Below are positions 1 through 10,705 of a stretch of 64,000 nucleotides of DNA, one piece after another. The DNA lies in the NCBI RefSeq assembly GCF_000002425.4, contig NC_037274.1, positions 693,919 through 757,918 of the forward strand, given 5' to 3'. The stretch is from Physcomitrium patens (taxonomy: Eukaryota; Streptophyta; Bryopsida; Funariales; Funariaceae). How positions within the stretch are numbered: position 1 is the stretch's first letter; each line of letters starts with the position of its first letter. The notes beneath the pieces are model-generated. The model did not search any database and was not told where the DNA came from. It was given only the letters and a program-made list of their open reading frames with translations. Position numbers and translations under genes: made by a program.

Positions 1-940
1 ATGAAGTTTATAACTAAATACAAAAAAACTTGCTACTACAGATATGAAGGAGGGAATGATAAGTTTGTTAAAGACATTTAATAGAACAAGATCAAAGTTT
101 TGAGGATTCTACAATAAGTAGAACTCTATCTAAAGTTGCATCTTTTTCAATACCATAATAGATTTATTCAAATTAGATTTATAAGTATACTTATTTTTAA
201 GAATACTTTTTCTTAGTTTATATATTTAATAGAAAAGGATTCACAATTATTCTATGATTTAAATTCATTCTTAAAAGTCTTCACGGCCACATTTAGCAAA
301 ATTGATCAAAAAAGGATAATAGACACCAAATTCATATTTTTACAATAAGCATCATGTTTAGCCACCATATGTATTGTTAAATTCTAAAACCTTACTTACA
401 AAGTAGACTAGAATAATAAGGCTCTTATCAATTAATTTTGGTATGGATTAAAAGATAATTTCAAAGATTTACTATTGACAATGCCAAGAATAAATTCATT
501 AGTGTAATTTATTGCTTAAGCCATTACATGCAATAATTACTCTTAAAAAGATGCCAAGAACAAAGATTTGGTTGAAGAATTACAAATCAAATCATAGCAA
601 TAACTTTTAAGTTCACAAAAGCTTATTTATTAAAACCAAAATAAATACAAATTGATATGGTATATTTTAGATATCTTACTAAATATTAAAAGACTTAATG
701 CTATCAAAAAAGGTTGTACCTATATCATGAAAAACTTAAATATACTACTCGATATTGTTCAAAGAAGTAATACAACTACAAAATTAAGAGCATGGTTTTC
801 AAAGAAGTTGATATATCAAAACATCATTTTTAAATCTATATTAAGAATTATGTAATTAAAATCTTAAATAATATCTAATAAAGGTTGTATCATCTTTTAA
901 TTTTCTTTATCTTATTTTACAATAGAAATTTATTTAGCAT
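1..940. other. AT-rich DNA, possible decayed gag of the following chromovirus
   Basis: No gene can be supported here. The stretch lies directly upstream of a + strand protease-RT remnant, so by position it should hold the gag and 5' part of that element. I could not recognise a capsid or zinc-knuckle motif; the only open frame (652-855, 67 codons) resembles nothing I know. No LTR or primer binding site is visible. Confidence 0.3.
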
Positions 941-949
941 CAAAAAATC

Positions 950-1215
950 ACAAAGTCTTAGCTTTGTTCAATTTATGAATCTTTGCTTGTTTTATAAACA
1001 AAGAATTTGACAAAAAATAAGAAATATCCTTAATTAAAGAAATCAAACTTATGCATATAAAAGTGATAGATGGTCATTTATTGTTATTCAAAGATATCAT
1101 CCATAAATGTTTTCTTTTAGATGTAACAAGTAATAGTCAAAATAGCTTAGTAATATTTAATGTAATTAAATTTTCTTCTAATCTAATTATTTTAGGCTTA
1201 TTGTAGCTAAAAAAA
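950..1215 (+). pseudogene. Retropepsin-like protease remnant of the chromovirus
   Basis: The + strand reads ACFINKEFDKK, then KVIDGHLLLFKDI, then a VIFNVIKF segment and LIILGLL followed by KKYN. This is the usual gypsy protease path from the flap region to the ILG-containing C-terminal strand. The catalytic Asp-Ser/Thr-Gly segment itself is decayed (near LALFNL). It is followed without a gap by the RT linker. It is not functional. Confidence 0.65.
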
Positions 1216-1479
1216 TATAATCTTTAATTAGATTAGATTTCTTAAAATCTTAATTTTTTCCATAGTTTAATCTAAGATTTTACTAGTCAAATAGAAACTT
1301 ATAAGTCTAATACGTCCAAATCCTTATTGATAGGTGTGAGAGTTTTTATGCATGCTGCAAAAAGAGGGTTAACTTTTGTTATTTATGCCACATCTATTTT
1401 TGATGGAAAAAAGATTTTTAGTGGCATTCTAAGTTAATATTGAGATTATTGAGATATTTTTGAAAATATAAATGCAAAT

Positions 1480-2640
1480 ATTCTCTTAAAATATTTCTTT
1501 TATGATTGTTCCATCAATCATCAAAAAAAAGCTCAGTGGCCATTTGGACCAATCTATAGTTTATTACAAAATAAATTGGCTATACTTAAGGAATATATTG
1601 AAAACTTATTGATTTAGAATGGCACTAAAAATTAAGTTATATTAACTTCATATTCTATTTTAAATCTTAAATAAAAGCTTCCATCTTAATTATAAAGAAA
1701 AAAGATAAATCTTTGTGAATGTATGTAGACTATCAAAGTCTTAATAAGATCACCATAAAAAATATGCAATATCTACTTTTGATTTCAAGACTTCTTGATC
1801 AACTCAATTAAACAAAGATCTATACTAAATTAAATCTATAAAGAACATTTAGTACTTGATATACATTAAAAAAGGAGATGAATTAAAAATTATATTTTAA
1901 ATTAGATATAGATACTGTAAATATAATGAGATACCTTTTAGACTCATAAATACACTAGTTGCTTTTCAACATGTAATGAATGATGTATTTTGTTATTTTC
2001 TTAATGATTTTGTTGTTTGTTATCAAGATAATATTTTAATTTACTTTGAGAATACAAAAAATCATAAATTTTATATTTGTTGTAAGTTATAAAAACTAAA
2101 AGATGCAAGATTATATGCGAAGTTAAAAAAGTGTATAATCTATACTATTCAAGTTGACTTTTTAAGATACATCATTTCAAATGATAGTCTTATGATGGAT
2201 CCTACAAAGTTACAAACTATTATAGATTAGAAGGTTTCAAAAATAGTTATAGATATGTAATTTTTTTTAAGATTTGCCAATTATTACAAAATCTTCATCA
2301 AGATTTTTTTTTTCAAGTTGTAGCTTCTTTTATATGCTTTACATGGTAAAACAAACTTAAGTGGAGCAAAGAAGTTGAAGCATCTTTTGAAGCCTTAATA
2401 ATAATATATATTTTTCTATCAATTTTATTTTACATTTATTTTTCTAAGATATTTTTCTTAAAAAAAATACATCAAACTTTGCTATGGATATATTTTTTTA
2501 CAAATAAAAATAAATAATAATTTTTACTTATTAGTTTTTTATTCTAAGAATTTTTTAACAATCAAGAGTAATTATAAGATCCATAATAAAAGAACTTGTA
2601 ATTATAAATTTATTTTTAAAATGGCATCATTATCTAAAAG
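1480..2640 (+). pseudogene. Chromovirus reverse transcriptase and RNase H remnant
   Basis: The linker CSINHQKKAQWPFGPIYSL (about 1510-1570) precedes an RT N-terminus. MYVDYQSLNKITIKN (about 1720-1765) is the conserved gypsy RT block, followed by LISRLLDQLN and KIYTKLNL. Further on come EIPFRLINTLVAFQHVMNDVF (about 1930-1990) and VVCYQDNILIYF (about 2010-2045), which is the catalytic YxDD block with the first Asp changed. RLYAKLKKC and FLRYIISNDSLMMDPTKLQ (about 2160-2215) are the thumb and connection. The RNase H part (about 2340-2640) is poorly preserved. Several in-frame stops and frame changes are present. Confidence 0.8.
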
Positions 2641-2879
2641 GTTCTTTTAATCCAATTATTATATATATATAGATAATAAGAACCTTTAATATTTTATATT
2701 GGTACATAATTTGAATTTTTTTCAAGTCCATTGAAGCATGTCTTTATCAAGATTTAATTTCAAGATCATTTATAGATCAAGAAATCAATAAAGTTTGTCA
2801 ATCATTCTTATTTTGCATCCAAAGAAGGAAATACAGCTTTTAATCAATAAAAAACAACTTTCTTGAAGTTAGAGCATTT

Positions 2880-3770
2880 TCATCTTTGAGTAATAAAATC
2901 AACATCGACTATTGATTTGACCCTGCTTAAGCAAGTTCAATTGAGTATGTTCTTTAATCTTCTTATTTATAATATTAAGAATAATTCTTCTAAGTCTCAT
3001 AAGACTTTAAGGTTTGAATTCAAGAATAATCTACTTTATATCAAGGAATAATTATATATTCTAGAAGACAAAGTACAATTATAAGTTCTTTAAGGTTGTT
3101 ATAATTTTTGAGCAATCAAATATTTTGAATACAATAAGGCTTTGGAGCTAATATTAAGAGACTTTTTGTGGCTTCAAATGGGAAAGACAATCAAAGACTT
3201 AGTACAATCATATCATATAATATTTTTTAAGATCAAAACTCCTCATCATTGACTTTATGGACTTTTTCAACTATTATCTATTTCAAAATAATTAATTCTT
3301 TATTTCTATGGATTTGAATACAAATCTTTATATCTCAAATTTATATGATTTTATATTTATAATAATATATTATTTTATCAAAATGGCACATTTTGTGCCA
3401 TATACAAATTTTATCATTGGTGAAGAAATAACTAAGATTTTTCTTGACAACATCTATCATTATCATGGATTATTTAAGGATATTATATCAAATAGGGAGA
3501 TTCAATTTGTATCAAGATTTTTAAAAAATATTTTTAAGATTCTAAATATAGATATAAAATTATCTTTAGATTTTTATTCTCAAATTGATAGATAAACAAA
3601 GCATGTAAATCAAAATTTGAAGCAATATTTGAAGTATACCATCAACTTTCAATAAGCTTGGACCATGTCTTATTTGTGAACAAATCAATCTAACTATTTA
3701 CTGATTACATCTATTGAAGTCTATGAAGTTCTATCTTATTTTTTACATATCTCTTATTAAGCCATATAAG
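2880..3770 (+). pseudogene. Chromovirus integrase remnant
   Basis: An intact 95-codon stretch (3308-3595) carries the integrase core: DLNTNLYISNLYDF, then FIKMAHFVPYTNFIIGEE, IFLDNIYHYHGLFKDIIS, then NREIQFVSRFLK and NIDIKLSLDFYSQID. The second catalytic Asp, expected in the ISDR motif, is Asn here (ISNR). The Glu-bearing segment after QTER is decayed after the stop at 3593. The upstream zinc-finger part (about 2940-3300) can be recognised only through its similarity to the second copy at 5140-5330. Confidence 0.8.
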
Positions 3771-3784
3771 ATAGTAAATATCTT

Positions 3785-3995
3785 GAAAAGAAGACAAATT
3801 CCACGTCTTCATGTAGAAAAGGATAATAATAAAAATTTTAAAATAAAAGAATTCTTAGATTTAAGATAACACCAAAATAGGTTAGAATATCTTATTTATT
3901 TGTATCAATATGATATTAATGAACATACATAAGAGCTAGCTAAGAATCTTATAAATGCAGCAAAAAAAAGTTGATATTTGCTTTATCCATAATAT
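3785..3995 (+). pseudogene. Chromodomain remnant at the integrase C-terminus
   Basis: The + strand translates to RRQIPRLHVEKDNN, then KIKEFLDLR, NRLEYLIYLYQYDINEHT, stop, ELAKNLINAAKK. This follows the chromodomain pattern of chromoviral integrases (YEVEEILDSR, LEYLVKWKGY, TWEPAENL) with the aromatic cage Trp codons turned into a stop or Leu/Tyr. It places the element among chromoviruses. It is non-functional. Confidence 0.7.
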
Positions 3996-4030
3996 CCATC
4001 AAAATTAAGGTGAAGAATAAAAAATATTTA

Positions 4031-5135
4031 CTATAAAAAAAATACTTTAGAAAAGATTTTATTTTACCTTTTATCTTTTTTTGTAGCACTAAAAAGATGA
4101 AAATTTAATAACCAATAGATTCAATTCAAAAGCTATTGTTTGTTGATTTATCAAATAAAATATTACAACTATAATAGCTTTCAAGACAATGTAATTGAAA
4201 TGAAGACCTTCAAGAAAAAAAAAAAATTCTTGAGTAGATGGTAAGATACAACATATTTGATATTACAATCTTAGAAGAGATTCTCAATATTTGGTAATTT
4301 TATTAGAAGTGGAAATGATTCTTAATGATCTTACAAATATTTTGTTTGAAGAAAGTTATTAAGGCCTTAATAATGATCAAATAACAAGGTCAACTTTTTA
4401 TCTTAGAATAAGACATTATCAATGGCTGAGAAGACCTATCAACTATCTTCAAAGAGAACAAAGATCAGAAGATGTGGCAAATATAATTTGTGGCATCTTA
4501 GACTTATTTAACATATGTTGACTGTTCTTTATAGACCTTGTTTTAAGAAGAAGAAATAATATCATAGACATAAATATTTACTTAGATATGAAGTGATAGA
4601 TAAAAGATAAATTTGATATTATCTTGTGGCAAAGATTCTTAGTAGCTTCATAGATATCTATTTGATTTTATACATATTTATAATTGATTGGTAGATTAAA
4701 AATTTAGCCAAAAAATTAGCTATGTGTTGCATGTGTAGATAACTTGTGATACAATCTGATGATGTAGTGTGCATATAAGAAACTTACCTTGCAAGTTAAG
4801 ATATATATCATGAAAATTGAACATGTATTGAAAGTCATATAGGACATTGTCACAAGACTCTTAATTGATAGTATATATGGACACAAGATTGAAGCCTTTT
4901 TCATTCTTGTCAATGCCTTTTTAGTTCTTAATCTTATTCCAAGACTTTTTAGTCTTCTTGTCTTTAACAATGGCCATTTTGTTTATAATATTATTTTAAT
5001 TTGAATAAATATTTATATTTTTTGAATCATATAAGAGCATATTGAATTTTTTGATCTTTGAGATTTAAGTTTTTGACAAGAACTCTCATAAGTTCTAAAA
5101 AATGAAGCATGTCTATGTGTTCTTTAAACTTGTCT
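4031..5135. other. AT-rich spacer, possible chromovirus 3' region or LTR
   Basis: No gene is visible. The stretch lies between two copies of the chromovirus integrase and so should include the 3' end of the first copy. Part of it (about 4870-4990, TTCTTGTCAATGCC to AACAATGG) resembles 31425-31580 elsewhere in the window, which suggests a shared LTR or UTR family. No TG/CA borders were found. Confidence 0.3.
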
Positions 5136-5139
5136 TGAT

Positions 5140-5440
5140 TTTTGAGTCATAAGATATTTTAGATATAATAAGACTTCGAAATAATATGAAGAAATTTTTA
5201 GTGGCATGAAATGTAAAAGAAATTGAAAGTCTTTATACATTTGAATGATATTTATTTAAGATTAAAAATTCTATATTATTGACTTTATAGACTTCTTCAA
5301 CTCTTTCAAATATAAGAACAATCATAGTCTTTTTTGTCAATAGATTCTATCACAAATCTTTTAATTTCAAATTTATATGGTTCTATATTTATAATAGTAG
5401 ATTATTTCACCAAGATGTCAAAAATTTTATTATGTCAAAA
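5140..5440 (+). pseudogene. Second chromovirus integrase fragment, truncated by the gap
   Basis: The frame at 5334-5440 reads SITNLLISNLYGSIFIIVDYFTKMSK, a copy of the integrase core start seen at 3308-3400. Upstream, 5165-5330 parallels 3135-3300 base for base with many changes (AATAAGACTTCGAAATAATATGAAGA against AATAAGGCTTTGGAGCTAATATTAAGA). The copy stops at the N gap, so its true extent is unknown. Confidence 0.7.
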
Positions 5441-5540
5441 NNNNNNNNNNNNNNNNNNNNNNNNNNNNNNNNNNNNNNNNNNNNNNNNNNNNNNNNNNNN
5501 NNNNNNNNNNNNNNNNNNNNNNNNNNNNNNNNNNNNNNNN
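5441..5540. other. Assembly gap (100 N)
   Basis: Exactly 100 N, the conventional size for a gap of unknown length. Base composition changes sharply across it, from AT-rich transposon DNA to GC-balanced DNA with GT and C runs, so the true distance and adjacency are not established. Confidence 0.99.
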
Positions 5541-5596
5541 TTTGGATCTGGTTCTGGTTTTGGCCCTGGACTCTGCATTGCTGAACCCAGTGTATT

Positions 5597-5771
5597 TGTG
5601 TGTGTGTGTGTGTGTGTGTGCAAGTGAGTGCTGTCTGACTACATTTTAAATTCAGCTTCAAGCCTGATCTGTGTCCATCCATACACACACATGGGGGTGA
5701 TTTGAGTGGGCAGATCCACTACCTGTGGCCAGTGGTTTTGAGATGTTCAGTCCCCCCCCCCCCTACCCCCC
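5597..5771. repeat. (TG)n microsatellite and poly-C tract
   Basis: A (TG)12 run lies at 5597-5620 and a C12 run followed by TA and C6 at 5752-5771. Together with the balanced composition of 5541-5880 these mark a sequence type unlike the AT-rich DNA left of the gap. No coding sequence was recognised in 5541-5880. Confidence 0.9.
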
Positions 5772-5881
5772 TTATCAGAGCACTGTGTGGCATGGTGTGA
5801 TGTGGCAGCATGATGCATGACAATCACAACCATTCCCACACACAGCAGCAAAGAGTTCCATCTGTGTCATTGAGGCCTTTG

Positions 5882-6182
5882 TGTTGAGAATGTTTAGAAA
5901 GACACAAGAGTAATAGTAAGTCATACACACACACAAGAGTAATAGTAAGTCATACACACACACAAGAGTAGTAGTAAGTCATACACACAAGAGGGTTTCT
6001 AAGGAGAGAGAGCTTCACACACACAAATCTATTGATTTGGTTGTGTCTCGTATACAAGAAGAGAAAAGAGGAGAGGATAAACAATACTTCTCTACTAGAC
6101 TCTAAATACTATAGCTACAGTAATTACTGTAGTCTATAGTAAATATTATGGAGAGCACGGGCTACATTTAATGATCTCAACA
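5882..6182 (-). repeat. 3' LTR of the copia element
   Basis: A 301-bp direct repeat of 9027-9297 with the same inverted terminal octamers. It contains an extra copy of a short ACACAAGAGTAATAGTAAGTCATAC unit compared with the other LTR, which explains most of the 30-bp length difference. The purine tract on its inner side fixes it as the 3' LTR of a - strand element. Confidence 0.9.
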
Positions 6183-6195
6183 CTCCTCCTCGCTC
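6183..6195 (-). other. Polypurine tract of the copia element
   Basis: On the - strand GAGCGAGGAGGAG sits immediately before the TGTTGAGA start of the 3' LTR, the normal position of a plus-strand priming PPT. This confirms orientation. Confidence 0.8.
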
Positions 6196-6380
6196 ATCAT
6201 AATATTTACATAATATAAAATTTATATAGAATTATGATCTATACTTTTCTGTGATCTTGTAAGATCAACAATTGTTGCCTCATTAAAACCTTATCTAGGA
6301 AAACCTCATTTTATTTAAGAACAAAACCATAGATGAAAGAAAAAGAGTGCAACATTATTTTTTTTAATTATTTAAAGAGC

Positions 6381-6960
6381 TCATTGATTTTCATATTCAA
6401 GAAAAGCAAGTCGCCGCATACCAATGCCATAAATAAGTCGACGATGGTGAGATAAATTGATTTGGAGTTGATTTGGAGTTCTTATTTCTAAGCCAGGTGG
6501 AACTTTCATATAAATATTTGTATCAAGAGAACCATAAAGATATGCAATTACTACATTCATCAGATGCATCTCAAGGGTGGCATGAACTGTCATTCCAATA
6601 ATATATCAAAATATAATTGAATCCATGACTGGAGAATATGTGGATTCATAATCAATGCTAAATCGTTGAATAAATCCTTGAGTAACAAGACGAGCTTTAT
6701 AGCAGATTATTTGGCCTTGAGCATCTCGCTTGAGTATTAATACCATTTTATATCCCATAGGGTGAGATATAAGAGTGTCTACAATTGGACCAAAGATTTT
6801 CTTCTTACACAAAGAGGCATACTCCTCCTCAATAGCAGTTTTTCATTTTGACCAATCTGAGCAACGCATTGCCTCTTTGATAGTTTGAGGTTCAAAATTG
6901 ACTTCTTCACAAGAAAGGGCTTCTATAATCATATGTGCAAATGATTCATCTATTGTAATA
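6381..6960 (-). pseudogene. Copia RT fragment fused to the RNase H tail
   Basis: The - strand reads EEEYASLCKKKIFGPIVDT (about 6830-6785), GYKMVLILKRDAQGQIICYKARLVTQGF (ORF 6606-6812), then a second frame with MNVVIAYLYGSLDTNIYMKVPPG (6381-6593). These are the first three RT blocks of copia. After KVPPGLEI the frame continues directly into LSHHRRLIYGIGMRRLAFL, which matches the extreme C-terminus of copia RNase H. The catalytic YVDD block and most of RNase H are therefore deleted, with the reading frame preserved over the join. Confidence 0.8.
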
Positions 6961-7560
6961 GATGGTCTGTCTCAATTGTCTATGCTAGAGAGAAACACGA
7001 CTCTTTGAAATAGATGATGTAAAATTAAATATAATGGAAGGCCAAATCACAATTCAATATAAACCATTTAATGTAGCAAAAGCTTTTTCAACAACTTTAT
7101 GGTTCTTTGTAAGAACCAAAACCTCTTTTTTATTTAAAGTGGCAATCGAGAGGTGATAACCATTAATACGCACATCTTGGTAGCTGATCAGACTTCGAGG
7201 TGCTAAAAGGGCAAACATCGCATGTTAACATTTTATGATGGAATCCGCAGGTAATTTTACCATCGTTGTGCCCTCTTGGAAACAAAACGTATTTACTCCA
7301 GCCATGGTCATCATATTTTTAGTTTGCCAAGTTGAAGATTTTTCAATAAAAAATCATCTATCTTCCAAGATAATATGTGTTGTTGCAAAATCAATGAGCG
7401 CATCATTTAATTCATCATTAGAGGTTCTAACATTCATATAAGCTTCTAAGTCACCAACACCAATTGAATCCATAGACGCATCTATGGTATGAACTTCACG
7501 AGCCTCAGCTCATAATTTCTTATTTTCTTGGAAGATTTTAATAAAATATTTTGAAATACG
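6961..7560 (-). pseudogene. Copia protease/pre-integrase remnant, integrase core missing
   Basis: On the - strand, LAPRSLISYQDVRINGYHL (about 7215-7155) and the following LNKKEVLVLTKN match the protease C-terminus of copia (APRSxxNLLSFxDIRxNGYH). A short stretch resembling the start of the pre-integrase region follows, and about 100 bases later RT-proximal sequence appears (ITIDESFAHMIIEAL, EPQTIKEAMRCSDWSK). There is no room for the integrase core of about 250 residues. The + strand frame at 7235-7441 is only its antisense shadow. Confidence 0.65.
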
Positions 7561-8433
7561 GCATGCATGTACTAAATGTCCAATCATTTTTTACTTATGG
7601 CAAGAATGCATCTCTGATTTTTATTTTTTACTATAATTAATAGTAGAATATTTATTCTTTCCATATGGATAGAAATGATCTTGACTATGACTACCATGAT
7701 GCTTATGAGCACGTTTTTCATGTTTATATAATTTCTACTTAGACTTTGAAATATTAAGTGCATGAAATTTTGGAACTGTTGTTCCAATAGGACGAGCTTT
7801 CGCATTGCACAAGAGTAGCTCATTTTGCTTCTTCACAAGAAGTAGATAGGACATGAGATCAGAATGACTCTGAAATTTCATGTTCCTATATTGTTGTGCA
7901 AGTACAGCAGATATAGGAGGAAATGTAGAAAGAGTTTTTTCAATCATTTCTTCTTCAGGAATGCTTTATCCACATAATTGTAATTGTGAGACAATACTAT
8001 ATATTTCACTATTAAAAGCATTTAAATTTAGAAAATCCAAGATACGTAAAAGTGTCCAATTATGAGGTGCACGTGGAAGAAAAATGGTCTTTTGATGATC
8101 AAACTTAGATTTAAGATTCTTCCAAATTTCTGTAGGATCTTCTATTTCCAAGTATTGATGTTGTAATGCAGGTACAATTTGACAACGAAGGAAAAGAAGT
8201 GCTTTCTAACGAATAGCAAGAGATATAGAAATACTTGTTGTAGGAGATTCTTCAAACATAATGGCAACCAAGAGTTGTTCTGCAAATAAATTTTTTTTTG
8301 CCATTTTTGCCCATAATAGATAATTATTTCCATCCACAGTCAATAGTGGAAATAAAAGAGCTGGAAAATGTTGGGATGCACTAGTAATAGTTGGAACCAT
8401 AGTAGAAGTAGTTGAAGATGTTGAAGCACTCAT
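7561..8433 (-). pseudogene. Copia gag (capsid and zinc knuckle), frameshifted
   Basis: The frame at 8206-8433 starts MSAST and contains LLTVDGNNYLLWAKMAKKNL, the N-terminal gag pattern (LxGxNYxxWxxxM). 7966-8151 gives PTEIWKNLKSKFDHQKTIFLPRA and LRILDFLNLNAFNSEIYSIVSQLQLCG, the UBN2-like capsid core. 7735-7947 gives MIEKTLSTFPPISAVLAQQYR and SDLMSYLLLVKKQNELLL. A decayed CCHC knuckle (SCHK, stop, KMIGHLVHAC) follows near 7600-7560. Three frame changes separate the pieces. Confidence 0.8.
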
Positions 8434-9026
8434 TATAAATAAATCTATAAAGAAAATACAAGATCAAGTAGAAAAGTTGAGTAGAACGTACCTTAAAATA
8501 TAAAGTCAAATAAAATGATAAACTTGAACTTGAAAAAACAAAAATATATAATTTTTTTTTTTTTTTTTTTTTTTAAAGAGATTATAGATTAAGGTAGCAG
8601 AACAGCAATAAGATGGCACACCAAGCAGCAGTAGGGCGGCAGCAATAGGACGGCAGGGTGGCAATGGCGAGCAGCAAGAGATAGCAACGGTGAATAGTAG
8701 CGGCAAGTGGCAGCGGCGGAGACGGGCGGCGGGCGACAGTGTCAACAACAACAAGGTGGCAGCGGTAGGTTCGATGGTTGTTCGACGGCAGTTTGGCGGC
8801 AGTAGGGAGTAGGGAGCAAGCTGGGATAGAGTTGGGCTGTATCAAGTATTCTAAGCAAGTAGGGCAGAGAGTAGAACAAGTGCTCTAAGCAAACTAATGT
8901 GTGAGGGACCAATAAGAAGAACAAGATCATGAGGCAGACATTGAGGAAGGATAGTAACAGGTTTTAAGAGTCAAAGACTAGAGCAAAAATTGAGATAGTG
9001 TGTAGAAGAGAGTTGTGCTAATAACG
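8434..9026 (-). other. Copia 5' untranslated region with PBS-like site and poly-T tract
   Basis: Directly inside the 5' LTR the - strand reads CGTTATTAGCACAACTC (9026-9010). The match to the usual initiator-Met PBS TGGTATCAGAGC is only partial (7 of 12), but the position is right. A T23 run (8552-8574) and a GC-rich (GGCAG)-like stretch (8590-8780) fill the leader. No separate gene is supported. Confidence 0.6.
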
Positions 9027-9297
9027 TGTTGAGAATGTTCAAAAAGATATAAGAGTAATAGAAAGTCATACACACACACGAGAATAGTAGTAAGTCATAC
9101 ACACAAGAGGATTTCTAAGGAGAGAGAGCTTCACACACACAAATCTATTGATCTGGTTGTGTCTCATATACAAGAAGAGAAAAGAGGAGAGGATAAACAT
9201 TACTCTCCACTAGACTCTAAATACTATAGCTATACTAATTAATGTAGTCTACAGTAAATATCATAGAGAGTGCGGGCTATATTTAATGATCTCAACA
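9027..9297 (-). repeat. 5' LTR of the copia element
   Basis: A 271-bp repeat of 5882-6182 with TGTTGAGA...TCTCAACA ends. The two LTRs differ by scattered transitions and one tandem unit, so the insertion is not recent. Confidence 0.9.
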
Positions 9298-9302
9298 CTT
9301 TA

Positions 9303-10700
9303 CAAGCATGTGAAAGACATGTAACATTTCCACCTTGATGCCATATTCTACCATCTCCATTTTGAGAATTGATAGTGGAATGCATGGTTGTGGAGATTCC
9401 AAGCCACCTAAAAGTGCCCAAGGAATATTCACAACAGCCTGGTCAAGCAACATCAAGGACACATGAACAGTTTTGTGGAACACTTTGGAATGTAGAGTGG
9501 AATCCCACAAGGTGCTTTTGTATCCACAAGGCATCCAATCCCAATCCCATTCCCATTCCATTTTGCCCCAAAATGTGCTATTCTGCCAAACTGGAAGAAC
9601 ATGTTACTAGGTCAAGCTGGGTGAACACCTGGCCTTCCATCCATCTAGAGGAACAAAGCTTTGGCTGCTCTGCTCATGGACTTGCACTTCAAACAGGGAT
9701 GGTTAGTGGATGGATGTAACACAGAGGTTTTTTCCATGCCCATGAAGGGTGGTAACAACCACTTGCCCTTCAAATCTTCAAAAAGAATGAATTATTTTCC
9801 TAAGCACTATCCTTGGCCCAACATCAATCTCTGATCTCCAAACCCTAAAATCCACATCTACAATCAGATTTCACCTTTTTACTTAGATCTAATATGGATC
9901 TATACAGACAACAACCTGATCTACAATATCTATGTACTAGATTAATCCAAAACTACCCATACAACACAAGATCTAATAATACAAGGTTTTTCTTCCTTCA
10001 ACACCAACAATTACAACACTAGACATATATTAATATAAACAATACACATTGGTCTTAAACTAGCCTTTTAAGTTCTTCCTAGAAAAAACACTTCTATTTA
10101 TAATCTCTTATACACTCTTACAACTCTTTAACAACAATAGTACAAATGATACCAACAACACACACAAGAGTGGGAGGACAAAGTGGACTAAAAATCCTTG
10201 AAACCTCCATCAAAATCCTAATCACCATCAAATCCTATCTGCCATCCAAACCGTAACATCTACCTTAATAAGATCTTCATCCATTTTGGTCTTCATTTAA
10301 TCAATATACATCCATTTCAATCTTCATCTATTATAGTCTTCATCCAACTAATCAAACAAAATTTTTACAATTTGTATAATAACTATTTCGAATTTCTTCT
10401 CAAAATGACATTTTCATTGGCCTAAATTACTAGTCTAATAAAAATTCCATTAATAATGAACTTTGTGAAAAATTGACACCACAAATGCAAAGAAGGTTTA
10501 GCATTATATTTCAAGGAACTAAGAGATGACCATAAAGACATGTAACACTCTCCAAGGAATGCAACTGCACATGGTTTTATGATTTGTAAGTAGAGCCTAT
10601 CAACGTGAAAGATGCATCATTTTATAGAACATATAATTTTGGTGTAAAATCTAGAGTAAGCATATATAGTTCTTTGTTGAATCTAAATTTGTATTACAAC
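9303..10700. other. No recognised gene; host DNA of the copia insertion
   Basis: The first 600 bases are GC-balanced and continue the sequence type of 5541-5880. An open + strand frame (9369-9719, 116 codons) resembles no family I know and is probably chance. From about 9900 the sequence turns AT-rich, with degenerate CTTCATCCA-like words (10250-10370). No RNA gene is seen. Confidence 0.4.
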
Positions 10701-10705
10701 AATAG

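Larger units (their letters stand above)
940..4030 (+). mobile_element. Decayed Ty3/gypsy chromovirus, pol region with chromodomain
   Basis: Translation of the + strand with frameshifts and stops ignored gives the order protease, RT, RNase H, integrase, chromodomain, which is the order of plant chromoviruses. No LTR could be delimited. The copy is crowded with stops and indels and cannot be functional. A second partial copy of the same integrase lies at 5140-5440, so the family is repeated locally. Family assignment rests on domain order and on the chromodomain; the exact clade is not determined. Confidence 0.8.
5882..9297 (-). mobile_element. Ty1/copia LTR retrotransposon with internal deletions
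   Basis: Two direct repeats (5882-6182 and 9027-9297) start TGTTGAGA and end TCTCAACA and enclose - strand copia coding remnants. The flanking 5-mers are CTTTG (5877-5881) and CTTTA (9298-9302), a target duplication with one change. Order on the - strand is 5' LTR, PBS-like site, long 5' UTR, gag, protease, truncated RT, RNase H tail, PPT, 3' LTR. The integrase core and the middle of RT/RNase H are absent, so the element is non-autonomous. It interrupts the GC-balanced DNA found at 5541-5880 and 9303-9900. Confidence 0.9.

Noticed and set aside
5435-5688. Frames with long X runs across 5441-5540
   Set aside because: They run through the N gap and a (CA)n repeat and cannot be real.
7235-7441. 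+ strand 68-codon frame in the copia
   Set aside because: It is antisense to the copia protease region read on the - strand.
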